Below are positions 11,007 through 23,200 of a stretch of 49,031 nucleotides of DNA, in pieces. A program made the position numbers and the translations under genes. Under the pieces are notes generated by a model, which worked only from the letters and a program-made list of their open reading frames with translations, had not been told where the DNA came from and searched no databases. The stretch comes from Ophiostoma sp. CBS 140.51 (Eukaryota; Ascomycota; Sordariomycetes; Ophiostomatales; Ophiostomataceae), in assembly GCA_029298735.1 (NCBI GenBank), contig JANSLP010000252.1:1-49031 (forward strand), written 5' to 3'. Each line of letters begins with the position of its first letter. The stretch's first letter is position 1.

Positions 11007-12945
11007 AGCCGTTGACGTGCTGCAGGTTCGTTCTATATTTGTCCCTTTTCTGCCTGGTTTTTTTGGTTGTTTTTTTTAGCCTTCCTGTTTTTCATTTCTT
11101 TCGGTTTTGCGCTTTCGTCGGGCTTTTCAATCTCCTGGCAGGAGAGAGTTCATTTGTACAACAATCCTTCGACGTCTTTATTGGATTTTGGTGCATTGGG
11201 AGAGGAGTCTGGGACAGTGCGAGGTGGAGTGTGGCACGTGCGGTTACCGCTGCTCACATAAATGAACAATTAGAGCTAGACCGCATACTCTGTATGAAAT
11301 ATTACATAATACACCAAAAAACGGCACTTAAAAGCGATGAAATTTCTTCCACCAGTGCTCAAATTTCTGTTTCTTTCCTCTTTCTCTCCTCAAAGTTGAT
11401 ACACCCTGAAATGCAGATAACAGGCTCGTTGCGCACCTATGGCATCTCCGGATGTTCTGCAAGCACAGCGGGTTGTATGACAAGGGGAGATTGATCTACG
11501 AAATGAATTTTTTGTGGCGGTGCTTTTAAAGAATTGGGTATGGCAATTGTGTTTTTTCACAGATCAGTGCTTATCCAGTCCCGTTGAGCTTCGACAACCC
11601 AACAGGCAAGAGACCAAAAGGCAATCAGCAGGTGCAGCCGAGAGACGTGTCTGTACGGAGAATGTCGTACTCTGTAGTCGATACAGTCTGCCTCGTGCCT
11701 TCCGCGTGCCTTGCCTTACGCCTTCCAGCCTCCTCCCGGGCAGCTCTTTCCGAAAGGAAAGCTTCGAAGCGGTCGCCCTCTGTGTTCAGCAGAGTGCTTG
11801 CATCGTAAAAAAAGCCCCGGTCCGACTCTAAAAACAGGCCAGAGCAACAGTGGCTGCCATGATGATTGTTGGTTGTTGCATTGCACACCAACAAATGTAT
11901 CAGTCGCCGGGCCCTTTTCCTGCGTCGAGATCGTCGACAAAGCGAGCCGTTCGCTCCTCGTGTGATGTGTCCTAATAGTGAAGAGCATTCTGGCCCGCAC
12001 CTTGTGGCTTCCATTTTCAGACAACCGTGTGCACAGCGCGCATAACACGCAACGTACCATTGAATATACTAGCGAAGTGATAACTACGCTGTACTCCGTA
12101 AGGAAGGAACGTCAGAAGGCCACGGAAAGGGTTGCACAGTCAATCGCTGCCAACCTCCGTCAAAGCGCATACCAGCAAGGTCAAGTGCTCAGTCAACAAC
12201 TCAGCAGAGCTGTGCCGGGGAGGGGGGTCAAGCGTTTCAAGTTTTCCTTCCGAGCGCGACGTCAGCCCGGTATATACGCCGCATGTCGCCAGCATAAGTA
12301 CGGGATAGCGATTCCCGGTTTACAGCGCTGTCCGTTGGACCTTGCTTGCGACAGATTTTATTTTACTCAATTATTTTCTGCTTAATACTCGCCGTCCGCG
12401 CTTCAATCATCCAGTCACCTTTTCGAAGTCTAGTCACATTACTTCGTCTACCAGCCCAACAACGATCATACAGCCTCTCATGGCAGACCAGAAACCGTAA
12501 GTGGGAGTCTTCTCGCTCCAGTCACCATGCCCATCCAAGACCCGATCTCGTCGCGACTTTGTGGTGGACTGTGTCAACTAGTGGCCTGCAACTAGAACTG
12601 CAACTGCAACACCCGATCTGGCGGCACACTACCGATGCCCGCGTCCCCTAGTCTAATAGCCCTACGTCAGCACAGGCCCGCGAGATCTTGAGAAGCTACG
12701 CCGTGTATTAATCCCCGTGCCGAGCTCCGCGTGAAGTTTCAAGCTCGTTGGCTTCCTGGTTTATATAGATTATCGACCATGCCCCCCAAGGCCGGACAGC
12801 CATGCCTTCCCGGCCTCTACACGGTAGAGAGCGCCTTGATTCTTCCCACTGGCCCCACCGCTCTCCACCGCCGGTCGACAGCACACCGAAGCCCTTATTA
12901 TATCCCCTAGTCACTTTGTTTTGATTGATATCTCGTTTCTGGACC
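11007..12945. other. Long intergenic region
   Basis: About 1.9 kb without a secure gene. It has a T-rich stretch after the RTA1-like stop, exact motif copy TACTCCGTA at 12092-12100, a TACGGAG at 11654-11660 and near copies (TACTCTGTA) near 11286 and 11669. The right part (about 12380-12480) reads like a transcribed 5' leader before a possible short spliced ORF listed separately. A TATA-like TTATATAGA at 12761-12769 may serve the downstream oxidoreductase. Confidence 0.5.
12480..12734 (+). CDS. Possible very small spliced ORF (26 residues), unverified
   Basis: An ATG at 12480 follows a leader-like, A/C-rich region. It encodes MADQKP and runs straight into a consensus donor GTAAGT at 12497. 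Using the acceptor GTCAG at 12666-12670, exon 2 (12671-12734) continues in frame and stops at 12732-12734, giving 26 residues rich in Arg, Leu and Pro. No family is recognised. It could equally be the surviving 5' end of a lost gene, or an upstream ORF of the oxidoreductase whose start is 211 bases further on. The only support is the good donor and the leader composition. Confidence 0.2.
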
Positions 12946-14737
12946 ATGCCAACTAACAGCACCCCTAGGAAAAGGGTGGCCATCGTCGGCTCTGGGTGCT
13001 CAGGCATTGCCGCTCTTTGGGCCCTCAATACAACGGCCCATGATGTATACCTGTACGAGGCCGCTGACCGCATCGGTGGCCACACCAACACCGTGGACTG
13101 GCAACACGGCAAATACACCACCAAGGTGGACACGGGCTTCATTGTAATGAATACCGCAACATACCGTGAGGCATATCCCCCATCTCCTGGTGAATTCACA
13201 CACATTCGCAATCCCGAGGCTCAACACTGACGCCGCCCCATCACGCCACTAGCAAACTTCTTGAACTTTCTGAGTCAAATCGGTGTAGATGCTGTTCCTA
13301 CGCCGATGACGTTCAGTGTCTGCCGCGATCGAGGGGCCTTTGAATGGTCTGGCACCAACTTGGATGCGTTGTTTTGCCAGCGTAGCAATTTCTTCTCGCC
13401 GCGCATGTGGCGTCTCGTATTCGACGTCGTTCGATTCAACCAGTTCGCGGTGGATCTTATCAGAGATGACGAATCTGCCCCTGGGACCACACCCGAAGAG
13501 TCCATCGGCGAGTACCTGGACCGTGAGGGCTATTCCGACGCCTTCCGGGATGACTACCTCATTCCCATGACCGCTGCCGTATGGAGCACCAGCCCGGACA
13601 AATGCTCACTGGAGTTTCCAGCCACGACGCTCGTCCGTTTTCTGTATGTATTCGCGGCCGACTCTGTCCCTGCTTATGCCCCTTCGTCTCCATCTGTCTC
13701 TGTCCGCCTCTGTCTGCCTCTGTCTGCCTCTGTCCATCTCCATCCGTCTCTGTTCGGCGGCCTAGTTGTGAATGGTTACTGACCTGCTGTGCAAAAGGTG
13801 GAATCACCATCTTCTGTCAACTGTAGCCCGGCGCCCTGACTGGCTTACGATCGACGCTGGCTCTAAAGCGTATATCGACGTTGTTTTGAAAGACTTTCCA
13901 CCAAGCCACATTTTCCTAAACACTGCCGTGAAATCCGTCGAGAATGAGCCAGACGGCCGCATCCGCTTGCATCTTGGCGGCGGGGAGTCTGTGGTTTATG
14001 ACCACGTCATTCTAGCTACCCACGGCGACGAGGCCTTTGAGATCATCGGTGCTGCGGCCACTGATGAAGAGAAGGATATTATGTCCTGCTTTCACACCTC
14101 CCAGAACGATGCCGTGCTGCACTCGGACGTTTCCATGCTGCCGGCCGCCCGCAGGGCTTGGGCGAGCTGGAACTATCTTTCGCTCTCTTCGCCGGACGGC
14201 CAGACAGGTTCAGTTATTGATCGCGTCTCCTTGACGTACAATATGAACATTCTCCAGCACATCCCGACCGACACATTCGGACATGTGCTCGTGACACTCA
14301 ACCCGCTGTCAGAACCGGACGCCGAGACCGTTCAGGGGCGCTACAGCTACACGCACCCGCTGTTCACGGCGGCGGCTGTGCGCGCCCAGCAACTGCTTCC
14401 TCGGATTCAAAATACGCGCGGCATCAGCTATGCCGGGGCTTGGACCAAATACGGCTTTCATGAGGATGGGTTCAGTAGCGGACTGGCTGTGGCGACGCAG
14501 CATCTGGGGGCGAAGCTGCCTTTTGACTTTGTCGATTCCACATACAGCCGTGGCCGCTCCCCGGAGCTCGGTATTGCCAGCTGGTTGCTGCGCTTCGTTT
14601 TGTGGGCTATCCAGCTGTGTCTGGTGGCAACGGTCGAAAGGCTATCCGGCATCTCACGGACGGCTCGACACCGACCAAAGCCGAGCACGATGGTCCGTGG
14701 TGATACACGCGAGGTCAAGGCCAGGAAGGCGGAATAG
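12946..14737 (+). CDS. FAD-dependent amine-oxidase-like oxidoreductase (COG2907 type)
   Basis: Three exons, 12946-13165, 13253-13643 and 13798-14737, encode 516 residues. The N-terminus has the dinucleotide-binding loop VAIVGSGCSGIAALWAL (about residues 11-27), followed by YEAADRIGGHTNT, which binds FAD in the amine-oxidase fold. Joining TATY to PNFLNFL and VRFL to WNHHLL restores conserved segments across both introns. The closing GAWTKYGFHEDGFSSGL block is the FAD-contacting C-terminal motif. A hydrophobic stretch (SWLLRFVLWAIQLCLVATV) near the end may attach it to a membrane. The closest general match from memory is the predicted NAD/FAD-binding protein group COG2907. Bacterial members often neighbour DUF1365 and cyclopropane fatty acid synthase genes, but neither is present here. 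The substrate is unknown. Confidence 0.85.
13684..13752 (+). repeat. Pyrimidine-rich imperfect tandem repeat in intron 2
   Basis: Units of the type CTGTCTGCCT and CTGTCCATCT repeat imperfectly for about 70 bases within intron 2 of the oxidoreductase gene (13644-13797). The sequence is almost free of A and G runs and looks like an expanded polypyrimidine tract upstream of the AAAAG acceptor. Confidence 0.8.
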
Positions 14738-15648
14738 GGCCAGTCCCTGGGCGTCGTTTGGTGATAGTACGGTTATGGGTACGGCCAGTGAGCTCAAGAG
14801 GCCTTTTTGTGGCCGCCACACATGTCCGACTGTTGGACGTGACTGTGCGGACGCAATAGGACACACGCCTGCAGTGCGCTACGATACCTCGTGGCGCTAG
14901 ACTCTGGTGTATACTCACTTTACCGTGGCAATGCAGCCATGAGTTTAGTTGGGGTCGGATTTCGTGACGTTTGGTTCAACTATTGTGACTCTTTTAAAGT
15001 TGCTGCGTACTGGACTTCGGGGCCCTTCTTGTAGATTTTTCTCTTCCCTCTTTGTATTCAATGTTTGGGTGCGCTTCCATCTGAATTATCTTTTCTTTTG
15101 TTTCTGGGGGCTTTGCTTACCTGTGCTTCATTTTCTTGTGTCTATGTTAGATTGATTTTCTCTCTTCTCTTGGCCGAACTCTAGGGCATGATGAAATACG
15201 CACCGTTTCAATCGATGATGCTAGGAGGTTCCCCAAGAATACTCCGTATGAGGCTACATATTTTACACATCTTACGACGTACACATACAGCCGAGTCCTT
15301 CTTGCTCGCAAGTGCACAGAACTTCCCACAATGGGTTGATAATAGATATCATTCGCCCCCAAACACGGGAAGATCTGGAGCTCATAACCGCGAAACGCTT
15401 CCCACCAAAACCGGCCCACTAATGGCAAACGCCGGCCCTCTGTCGCACCCCGTATTATGTCACACCAAAGTATATTTTAGCATGCAGGCCTGAAATTTCC
15501 CCACTAGTAACAGGCCATACTATCACCGCTGCTTCGACCGCACATCTGAGCGCGACTCCTCCTAAACCTCACCTGACACCATCCAGGACGATTGACGATC
15601 GAAGCCTCAACACTCCCAGTACCCATCCACACAACCCACACGCGCACC
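14738..15648. other. Intergenic region upstream of COX11
   Basis: It contains the 3' region of the oxidoreductase gene, a T-rich stretch (about 15030-15170) and an exact copy of the dispersed 9-mer at 15240-15248. No credible ORF or RNA gene was seen. Confidence 0.55.
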
Positions 15649-16795
15649 ATGGAGACAATGGCCCGCGCATTCTTACGGCCATCACGGCGGATTGCACGGC
15701 AGCCCTGCCTACGGTGTCGAGGAGACCTTCCCACCGCCCGCCGGCCATTCACCAGCTCGACAAGGCGCCTCGCAGAGTATGCCCAGCACCAAACCTCCAC
15801 AACCAACTCGTCCGCCCCGAGCATGGAGCGCATGCGCGCAGTCTACAAGATGCGGAACCGGACAACGATGTAAGACACTGCAACCGCCCTTCGTCCACAG
15901 CCGCCGAAACCCTTTTTGGACCTTTATTTTTTTCTTCTTTTTTCGTTTTTTCCCCCTTTATACGCGCATCTCACCTTTCTGCATCTGCAAGACATACGAG
16001 AATATTTGTTCTGACGGCCTGGTAACATAGGAACTATGCTCTGAGCGTCATCCTCGGCACCGTGGCACTATCGTATGGCTCTGTCCCAATGTACAAGATG
16101 GTGAGCCAACACCCTTTCCCGAGCCACGCTGCGCAGCCGTGTGCTTTCTGACACTTGAGTTTCCACCAACAGATCTGCCAAACCACGGGTTGGGGCGGTC
16201 AGCCGGTCCGGGCCCCGAACCATGGCGGCATCAGTGGTGACGGAGACGGAGATCTTGCAAGCCGTCTCCAGCCAGTCACCGATGCTAAGCGTATGCGTGT
16301 GACATTCAATGCCTCCGTGTCAGACATCCTGCCTTGGAAATTTGTCCCGCAGCAGCGCGAGGTGCGTGTGCTGCCGGGCGAAACTGCCCTGGCCTTCTAC
16401 ACAGCCACCAACAAGAGCGACAAGGACATTATTGGCGTTGCCACGTACAGCGTGACGCCGGCCCAGGTGGCGCCCTACTTCAGCAAGATCCAGTGCTTCT
16501 GTTTCGAGGAGCAGCGACTGAGCGCCGGCGAAACGGTGGACATGCCCGTGTTTTTCTACCTCGACCCAGACATGCTCAACGACCTGAACATGAAGGGCAT
16601 CGAGACGGTGACCTTGTCGTATACGTTCTTCAGTGAGTCCCAGCCGACGTCCCAAGTTCAATTCAACACCCCACACCCAATGTCTGAGGTCCAATATTGA
16701 GCTCGCAGCCCAGACTGGAAAATGGTTCATGCTAACCCAAAGCAGAAGCAAAATACGACAACAACGGGACGGTCACCGACATCCCTCAAAAATAA
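15649..16795 (+). CDS. COX11: Cytochrome c oxidase assembly protein Cox11 (CtaG family)
   Basis: Cox11 is a mitochondrial inner-membrane copper chaperone that builds the CuB site of Cox1. Four exons, 15649-15869, 16031-16100, 16173-16632 and 16746-16795, give 266 residues. The start is METMARAFLRPSRR, and a second Met three codons on is equally plausible. The Arg-rich N-terminus is a mitochondrial presequence. One membrane helix follows (LSVILGTVALSYGSVPMY, about residues 78-95), split by intron 1, and then the CtaG beta domain. The copper motif CFCFEEQ is intact, with cysteines near 205 and 207, and the neighbouring YTFF block is conserved. The last exon is tiny and codes KAKYDNNGTVTDIPQK. 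An alternative acceptor three bases earlier changes one junction and adds one residue. Confidence 0.95.
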
Positions 16796-17762
16796 GATGA
16801 GAAAATAGATGCGAGGCCGCGACTTTACACTGTCACATGATGGGCCGGAACGGGACGCGCTGCAATGTAATGCAATGTAAGATACGACTGAAGTATATAA
16901 TGTCAAGTGGAAAGACAATTCTCTACACCGCCGAACGGAGCGACATGTGGCCACCAGTGCTCTGCTATCATTCGATTGACCGATTTGACCGCTGTGGTAC
17001 TGTTAAGCGGAGTGTGGGTGCAATGTAGGGAGAACATGGGGAACCAAAACACCACAGTGCGACGTAAGATGCCTGGTATTTGCACATCGTGCAGCGCTGC
17101 ATACTGCGGCCGGTACGGAGTATTACATTTGACAATCTCTAATAATACTTAAAAGGCGAACTCCTCACATTGTAGAGATGCCTCGTGTTCTGTCTTTTAA
17201 TACGGCGTCTCCAGCTTTAATCGGAATCGAAAGATGAGCCGAAAGAGCCCCACACGACCGACAGCGGCGCACGGCACCGCCCTTGGGGCCAAGGGGTTTT
17301 ACAGCCAATGGCATGCTTTCGACACCATCAGCTCTCGTTACTGTAATACACTTCAGCACGACACAGTATATGTATTACTCTACGTACCTCCCTAGCGCCC
17401 TGACATGCGTTATTCTTGCCTCCCAATCGTGCTTCTTTCCCTCGAGCTTCGTTGACTTCAAATCGTCCAAACCGACATCACCTGTTTATCGTCCACGTCC
17501 CCACGTTACCACCATCTACCCAACACCCAGTCGGCTCCGCCCGCCCGGCTTCTTAACAGCATTCCGTCGCGGTCCTTCTTTCGAAGCTCCGTGCTGGGCT
17601 GTGCGCCACTAGAAAGCTCTCTTCCCAAAAAAACCCCCGACCGCACGACGGCGGCTCCTAATTACTCCCCCAACGCCTACTTCGAGAAAGGGGTGCCCTT
17701 TGCAACAGACCTGCCCCCCCCCTCCCCCACAGAATGCCCGTACTGCAGTTCTCCCGGCAGCA
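16796..17762. other. Intergenic region COX11 to RAV1
   Basis: One exact copy of the dispersed motif (TACGGAGTA, 17114-17122) lies here. The part before RAV1 is C-rich, with a C9 run near 17713-17721. No gene could be supported. Confidence 0.55.
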
Positions 17763-20700
17763 ATGAAGGCCGTTCTTCCGGGCAAGCCAGAGCCCCGGCT
17801 CCAAGCTCTGGCGACCGGCTTCTGGGACTCCCAGCGCGTCATAGTATGTACACTCTCGCATAGCTGCCCATCAGGATTGGGGGCTGGATGGCTGGATGGC
17901 TGAATGTCGCGCCTCGCTTTATGCACAAAGACCATACATGCTGACTTACCCTTGGTTAGGTGTACATCACGGGAAATGCGCTGGCTATTCTCAGCGACTA
18001 CAAAACCTTGCAACAGACCATCTACGACGATGACGAATCCCCACTCGAGGCCGTGGCTTTTGACGAGACCTCGGGCCGCATTGCCACATGTACCGACCGA
18101 GCTGTTCGTGTGTATCAGCCCGTGAACGTGCCAGAGGGGCCCCTTAGGGTAAACACTTCTTGCCACTCCTGTCCACTCCTGTCCACTGCTGCTTATTTTC
18201 CCTTCCCTGGCTGTGTTTCTGTCGTGTGATTGGATTTGAACTAACATATCTTCTATCGCAACAGTGGGTCCTAGAGTGCACATTCACACCCGACATTCGA
18301 CCGCCCGCCAGCAGCGATGACGCCAGAACAAAAGCCGATCTGTCCCCTATGGTTCTATCATGGGGAGCTTCCAAAGAGCTGGTTGTTGGGCACCATGCAC
18401 TGGCGCTTTATCACACGGGGCCATCCCCTGCCTGCCTATGGAGCAAGTCGCTTGGGAACGTCGTCCAGCGGGCCAGCTTCTCATACGATTCGTCTTACAT
18501 TGCCTGTGTTGGCTACGCCGACAGCCTTGTAAAGGTCTGGAGACGCCTGAGCTTTGACTCCGACAATGCCCGGTTCGACTTCTTTTATCTACAGCACCCG
18601 CAGCCGGTGACCAACTTACAATGGCGCGCACCCTACCACGTTGGCCACACCATCGACCACGTGCTATACACGTTTTGCGTTGACAATGTGTTGCGCATCT
18701 GGACCAAAGCCGATGTCCACAGCACTACCCAACAACAATTGTTCCTGTGGGGCACGGTTGACTTGGCTGCATCCCTCCAGGCCGCCGCGCTTAGCAACGG
18801 GGCTTTTGCTCACAATGTCCAGTGGGCGTTCATCATCCAAGGCCGCGACTTGTCCGCTGCTACAGAAAGAGCCGTCCAAGAGCGCGACGAGACCAGCGAG
18901 AAAAATGCCGGCGCCCTGCAGCACCTTGTCAACATAGCCAACCGAAGCTCCGAAATTTGCCTTGTCCTCGACGCCCGTGGCGCACTCGCTGCTCTCTCCT
19001 TGGAAAATCTCGACACAAAATCACAACGAACAAACGACATTTACAACATCACCCACCTCGTCTCGCCGGATCTGGACTTCTCCCACAGCCTTAGTTTGCC
19101 GTCAACACCACACACGGACCATGTCGAGATACAGACCTTCTGCGATAGCTCCAACGGACACCTCCATATACTTCTCCATTACTTCACGGGGAAAATCGAG
19201 GTCTACGAGGCAAATGTAGCCCTTCTCTTCGACGAAACATCCTCGGGGCCGCGGCTGTGGTGCAAAGGCACTTGGTCCGGCCACTCGGGGCTGATTCGCA
19301 AAATGGTCCGCAACTTCAGTGGTGGTGCCGTTGTTTCAAGAACACATACTGGCGAAGGGGTTGTGTGGAGTCATACACATAGCAACAAGGGAACACCATT
19401 GTCGCCCAAAGCCCTTCTGGTGGAGCAAAAGCCAATCCGCAGAATTTGTGTCCTGCGAAAAGGCCGGTTTGTCGTATTTCTTTTCGATGCCAGCCTGGCT
19501 GTCTGGGATTGTCGCAACGCCATCCCAACACTCCTGGGCTGTTGTGACTACGCCGTCGCTGGCGAGCCACTTTGCCTACTTGTCCTACCGCGCGAGAGGG
19601 CAGAAGATGGTTCAGTAGCCCACATCGCTACGGTGACATCTGAAAAGCAGGGGGTTGTATGGGAGATTGTTCTCCCAAAGACTTTGGCCGCCGACGAAGC
19701 GCCAGCGCAGCGGCACAGATCAGTGACGGATGCGCAGAATGGCCAGAATGGGCAGAGTTTGCCCTCTGTCAGCGAGTTTTGCAGATTCGACCTGGGTGAT
19801 GCTGGAGATCTGGCATACATGCTACCAGTTGACCCTGCCGGGGCGAACCCGGTCATCTCTGGCTTTCTGGACGTATTTGCTCGCGATGTTGCCATCTCCT
19901 ACACAAAAACGGGCCGGGTCGAATTCTGGACTGTCCGCCTCAACCGTAGTGAGAAGCGGGTTGATTGGCTGTCGACGTCGTCGATGGAGACGGGCATTCA
20001 GGACCCGTCCCTTGTCAGTGGCAGTACGCGCAAGAAGGCCGCTTTAGTCAATGACCGCCGTTCGATTGTTACGATCTGGGACATTCAGGGAGCCCAGCTC
20101 GAATATGAAAGCAGTTTCGAAAGCCATGACACTGTTCAAGACCTGGACTGGACGTCAACACCAGACTCGCAATCGATTCTTGCTGTTGGATTCCCACATC
20201 GGGTTCTTCTCCTGTCGCAGCTGCGTTACGACTATCTAAACAAAGGCCCAGCATGGGCAGTTGTTCGAGTTATCGATATACGCGGGCAAACGCCACATCC
20301 CATAGGCGATTCTACTTGGCTTGGCGATGGCGACCTTGTTATTGGTGCTGGCAACCAGCTTCTTGTACATGACAGACTGTACAGCGTGCCCAATGCTCTT
20401 ATCACCAGCCTTCGTCTTCCACAAACCAGGACACGCAACTGGGACCTATTCGATGTCGTTCAAAGGTTGAACGGACCACTCCCCGTGTTTCACCCCCAGT
20501 TTTTGAGCCAGTGTATGCTGGCAGGCAAGAACAAGCTAGTTCAACAAATCCTCATGTCCCTACACAAGGTTCTCAAGTTCTCTGTGCAGGGTGATGTGAT
20601 TGATGACTATCTGGGGATGGTCCCAGAGGATTTCTACGAAAGTGGACGAGTATGTATTGTATACCTTTGGGACTGAGGCTTGCCTACGTCCAATTCCCCT

Positions 20701-22442
20701 TCCGCCATTCTCCTATATTAAAGAGGAAACGCTGTACGTTATTAACACGACGAACACAGAAACCTAAATCTCATGAAAGGGGTAAACAGCCCAATACGTC
20801 CCTCCTGGCGCATGACCCGTCGGCTGACGACGACAGCGACGTCTTCACAGAAAGCATCGCACAAGCAATCAGTGAAAAGCTGACAACTTTCGCCCTTCCT
20901 CAGCTTTCCGGCCATGAACAGATTCAGCTCATGGATATTGTAGAGTGTGCCGGCTTAGTGGAAAAACAACGCCGATCAATGGACGAGAACGGTGCTCGGT
21001 ATATGCTCTTCTTTCGGCAGCATGCACTTCGCAAAGGACGAACAAATGAGATCCATATGGGCTGGAGAGAAATCAGCTGGGCATTCCATTCTACCAGCCA
21101 AGATATCCTTGTCGACTTTGTGTCCCGACAGCATCATGGGTCCCTGCTGTGGGAGGATGCACGGGAGAGTGGCATGTTTATGTGGCTAACAGACAATGCC
21201 GCTGTGGTAAGAGCACTCCGTTCCCCGTTCCCCATTTTGTGTTCTCCGTTCTTTTATTTTATGTTCCCTTTCTGCTTTGCTTCTCACCGCTAACCAAATA
21301 CTCCGCAAATTGCTACAGAGAGCTCAGTTTGAGGTTATTGCCCGTAACGAATACGCGAAGAGCGAGCTGAAGAATCCGGTTGACTGCAGCTTGTTTTATC
21401 TGGCGCTCAAAAAGAAAACGGTGCTGCAAGGCCTGTGGCGGATGGCTTCCTGGAACCGAGAACAAGGCGCTACACAGAGGCTTCTCGCGAACAATTTTGA
21501 TGAGCCGAAATGGAAGACTACGGCTCTGAAAAATGCGTATGCTTTGATGAGCAAAAGGCGATTTGGTGCGTTTCTTTTTCTGCTTCTCCTTCATCATCTT
21601 CCTCTTCATTTCTGGTGATGCTTTCTGATTTTGTTCCTGCTGACAATCATCCCTTAGAATACGCTGCAGCCTTCTTCCTACTCGCAGACCATCTCCAAGA
21701 TGCAGTGAATGTTTGCTTTAATCAACTCAAGGATATGCAGTTGGCAGTTACCATTGCCCGTGTTTATGAGGGAGACCAGGGCCCCGTCTTGAACCGGTTC
21801 CTAACAGAAGAGGTTCTTACGGTGGCCGCGCAAGAAGGCAACCGATGGCTCGCTTCCTGGGCTTTCTGGATGCTGCACCGGAGAGACATGTCTGTCCGAG
21901 CGTTGATTGTAAGTTTGCAAAGCAATGTTTCCATGACATAATGCCCCGTACAATGCTAATTTGTTCTGCGCGCCATGAAGACACCCGTTTACACGCTCAT
22001 TGAGACACCGTGCTCTCCCGATATGAAATCCAAGCTGTTTCTCACAGATGACCCAGCGCTGGTGATTCTTTACGACCAGTTGCGACAGAAGACGTTGCAG
22101 ACACTCCGCGGCGCTTCCAAGGTTACGCCCAAGGCAGAATGGGAACTTGTGCTGCACAGCGCGCGCCTCTATGGCCGCATGGGCTGTGACTTGTTGGGTA
22201 TCGATCTTGTGCGCAACTGGGAGTTCCTGCACATAGAACGACCCTCTCTAGCAGAAAAGGACGACGCACACCCGCTGCAAATGCTTCGGCGCAGGAGCTC
22301 GTTGGTCGTTGCAGACCTGCCTGTGTCGCAGATAGCTGACCAGCTGCCGGCGGACTTGAAAGCAAGCGGTATGCCAAAGATGGTGCCAGCAGTGTTCGAG
22401 GAACCCGATGCGAACTCACTCCTTGACAGTTTCGGTTTCTAG
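17763..22442 (+). CDS. RAV1: RAVE complex subunit Rav1 (DMXL/rabconnectin-3 family)
   Basis: Rav1 is the scaffold of the RAVE complex, which reassembles the V1 and Vo sectors of the vacuolar H+-ATPase. Seven exons encode 1353 residues (yeast 1357): 17763-17843, 17960-18148, 18265-20649, 20760-21206, 21319-21565, 21658-21908 and 21981-22442. All joints keep frame. The start MKAVLPGKPEPRLQAL is the family's. WD40-type repeats fill the N-terminal half. The Rav1p C-terminal domain begins near residue 600 and includes LTTFALPQLSGHEQIQLMDI and MGWREISWAFHS, then helical repeats with FFLLADHLQDAVNVC. The linker beginning with exon 4 (KPKSHERGKQ) is polar and variable. Donor GTGCGT after exon 5 is unusual but also occurs in RAD3. 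It is followed closely by the DDHD gene on the same strand. Confidence 0.95.
18161..18190 (+). repeat. Short tandem repeat in RAV1 intron 2
   Basis: Three consecutive units of about 10 bases (CCACTCCTGT type) lie within the intron 18149-18264, which separates exons 2 and 3. No function is evident. Confidence 0.75.
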
Positions 22443-23200
22443 TGTGTTTATTGGCGGAGGTAATAATGGCGATAGTAATTGCAATCATATGAGGTGTTGA
22501 TCGCCAAACTCGCGAAATCACAAACCCCAAGAGCCAGACCAAAGGAATTAAAATCCAAGATGTCAAACATATAGTAGACCACAGACGGATATATTGCAGA
22601 GTAACGTAACTGGCTTATGAATATGAATATGCTGCAATCATATTTGTATGTGCAAAGTAAGGCAGAGTATGCAGAACGGAGTACTCCGTACGACGGAGGA
22701 CGTCCAGCAGAACCGGGCTAGTTCGCATTAGATTAAGCCAGATCATGCTAGGCAAGGCCACGCGCTAACGTTGGGCCAGGCTGCTAGATCCGTCCGTTTT
22801 ACCAGCAGGCCGGAGCTGGAGCTAGCAACAAACACCAACGTCATCTTCACAACGAATTACTGGCGCGACAAAAGGCGGCCCAGGTCGTAGTGCTGCGCAG
22901 GCCGTGATCAACTTCAGGCTGCCGCAGACCTCTACCATCCATCTGCGCTTGTCGCACCTGCCACGCCCACCTCATCTTCGTCTCTGCCGTTTCCTTTATT
23001 TCTCGATTTCACAATAAAGGGATTTATCTATTTATCGCCTCCCGCCTACTTCCTTCCTTTTGAGACCTTCAGCCTTGCTGGCGACTTTCAGTCTCTCGCC
23101 CTCCTCAGCGGCCTCCTCATCGCATCTCCCTCCTCGACACCCACTTCCGAAGCCCCTCTCCTCTGCTGGTTTCTTCTCCATTCAAGATCCAAGATCCAAG
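22443..23200. other. Intergenic region RAV1 to DDHD gene
   Basis: Contains the longest palindromic copy of the dispersed motif (22676-22689, listed separately) and, closer to the DDHD gene, a CT-rich leader from about 22970. No ORF is supported. In-frame codons from 23060 precede the chosen start. Confidence 0.55.
22676..22689. repeat. Perfect 14-bp palindrome containing the dispersed 9-mer
   Basis: ACGGAGTACTCCGT reads identically on both strands. It consists of two head-to-head overlapping copies of the dispersed motif and is 234 bases after the RAV1 stop. It could bind a dimeric protein or be a recombination footprint. Both are inference. Confidence 0.85.

Noticed and set aside
11003..11494. 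163-codon plus-strand ORF
   Set aside because: Lies in T-rich 3' sequence of the RTA1-like gene; the predicted Phe/Leu-rich start follows from base composition alone.
11978..12385. 135-codon plus-strand ORF
   Set aside because: No domain; runs across a copy of the dispersed non-coding motif and its composition is not coding-like.
7215..14737. Zinc-cluster gene, RTA1-like gene and FAD oxidoreductase as a biosynthetic cluster
   Set aside because: No backbone enzyme (polyketide synthase, peptide synthetase or terpene cyclase) is present, and intergenic gaps are 1.3-1.9 kb; the grouping may be coincidental.
17609..18283. 224-codon minus-strand ORF
   Set aside because: Antisense shadow of RAV1 exons 1-2 and its introns; the plus strand is conserved.
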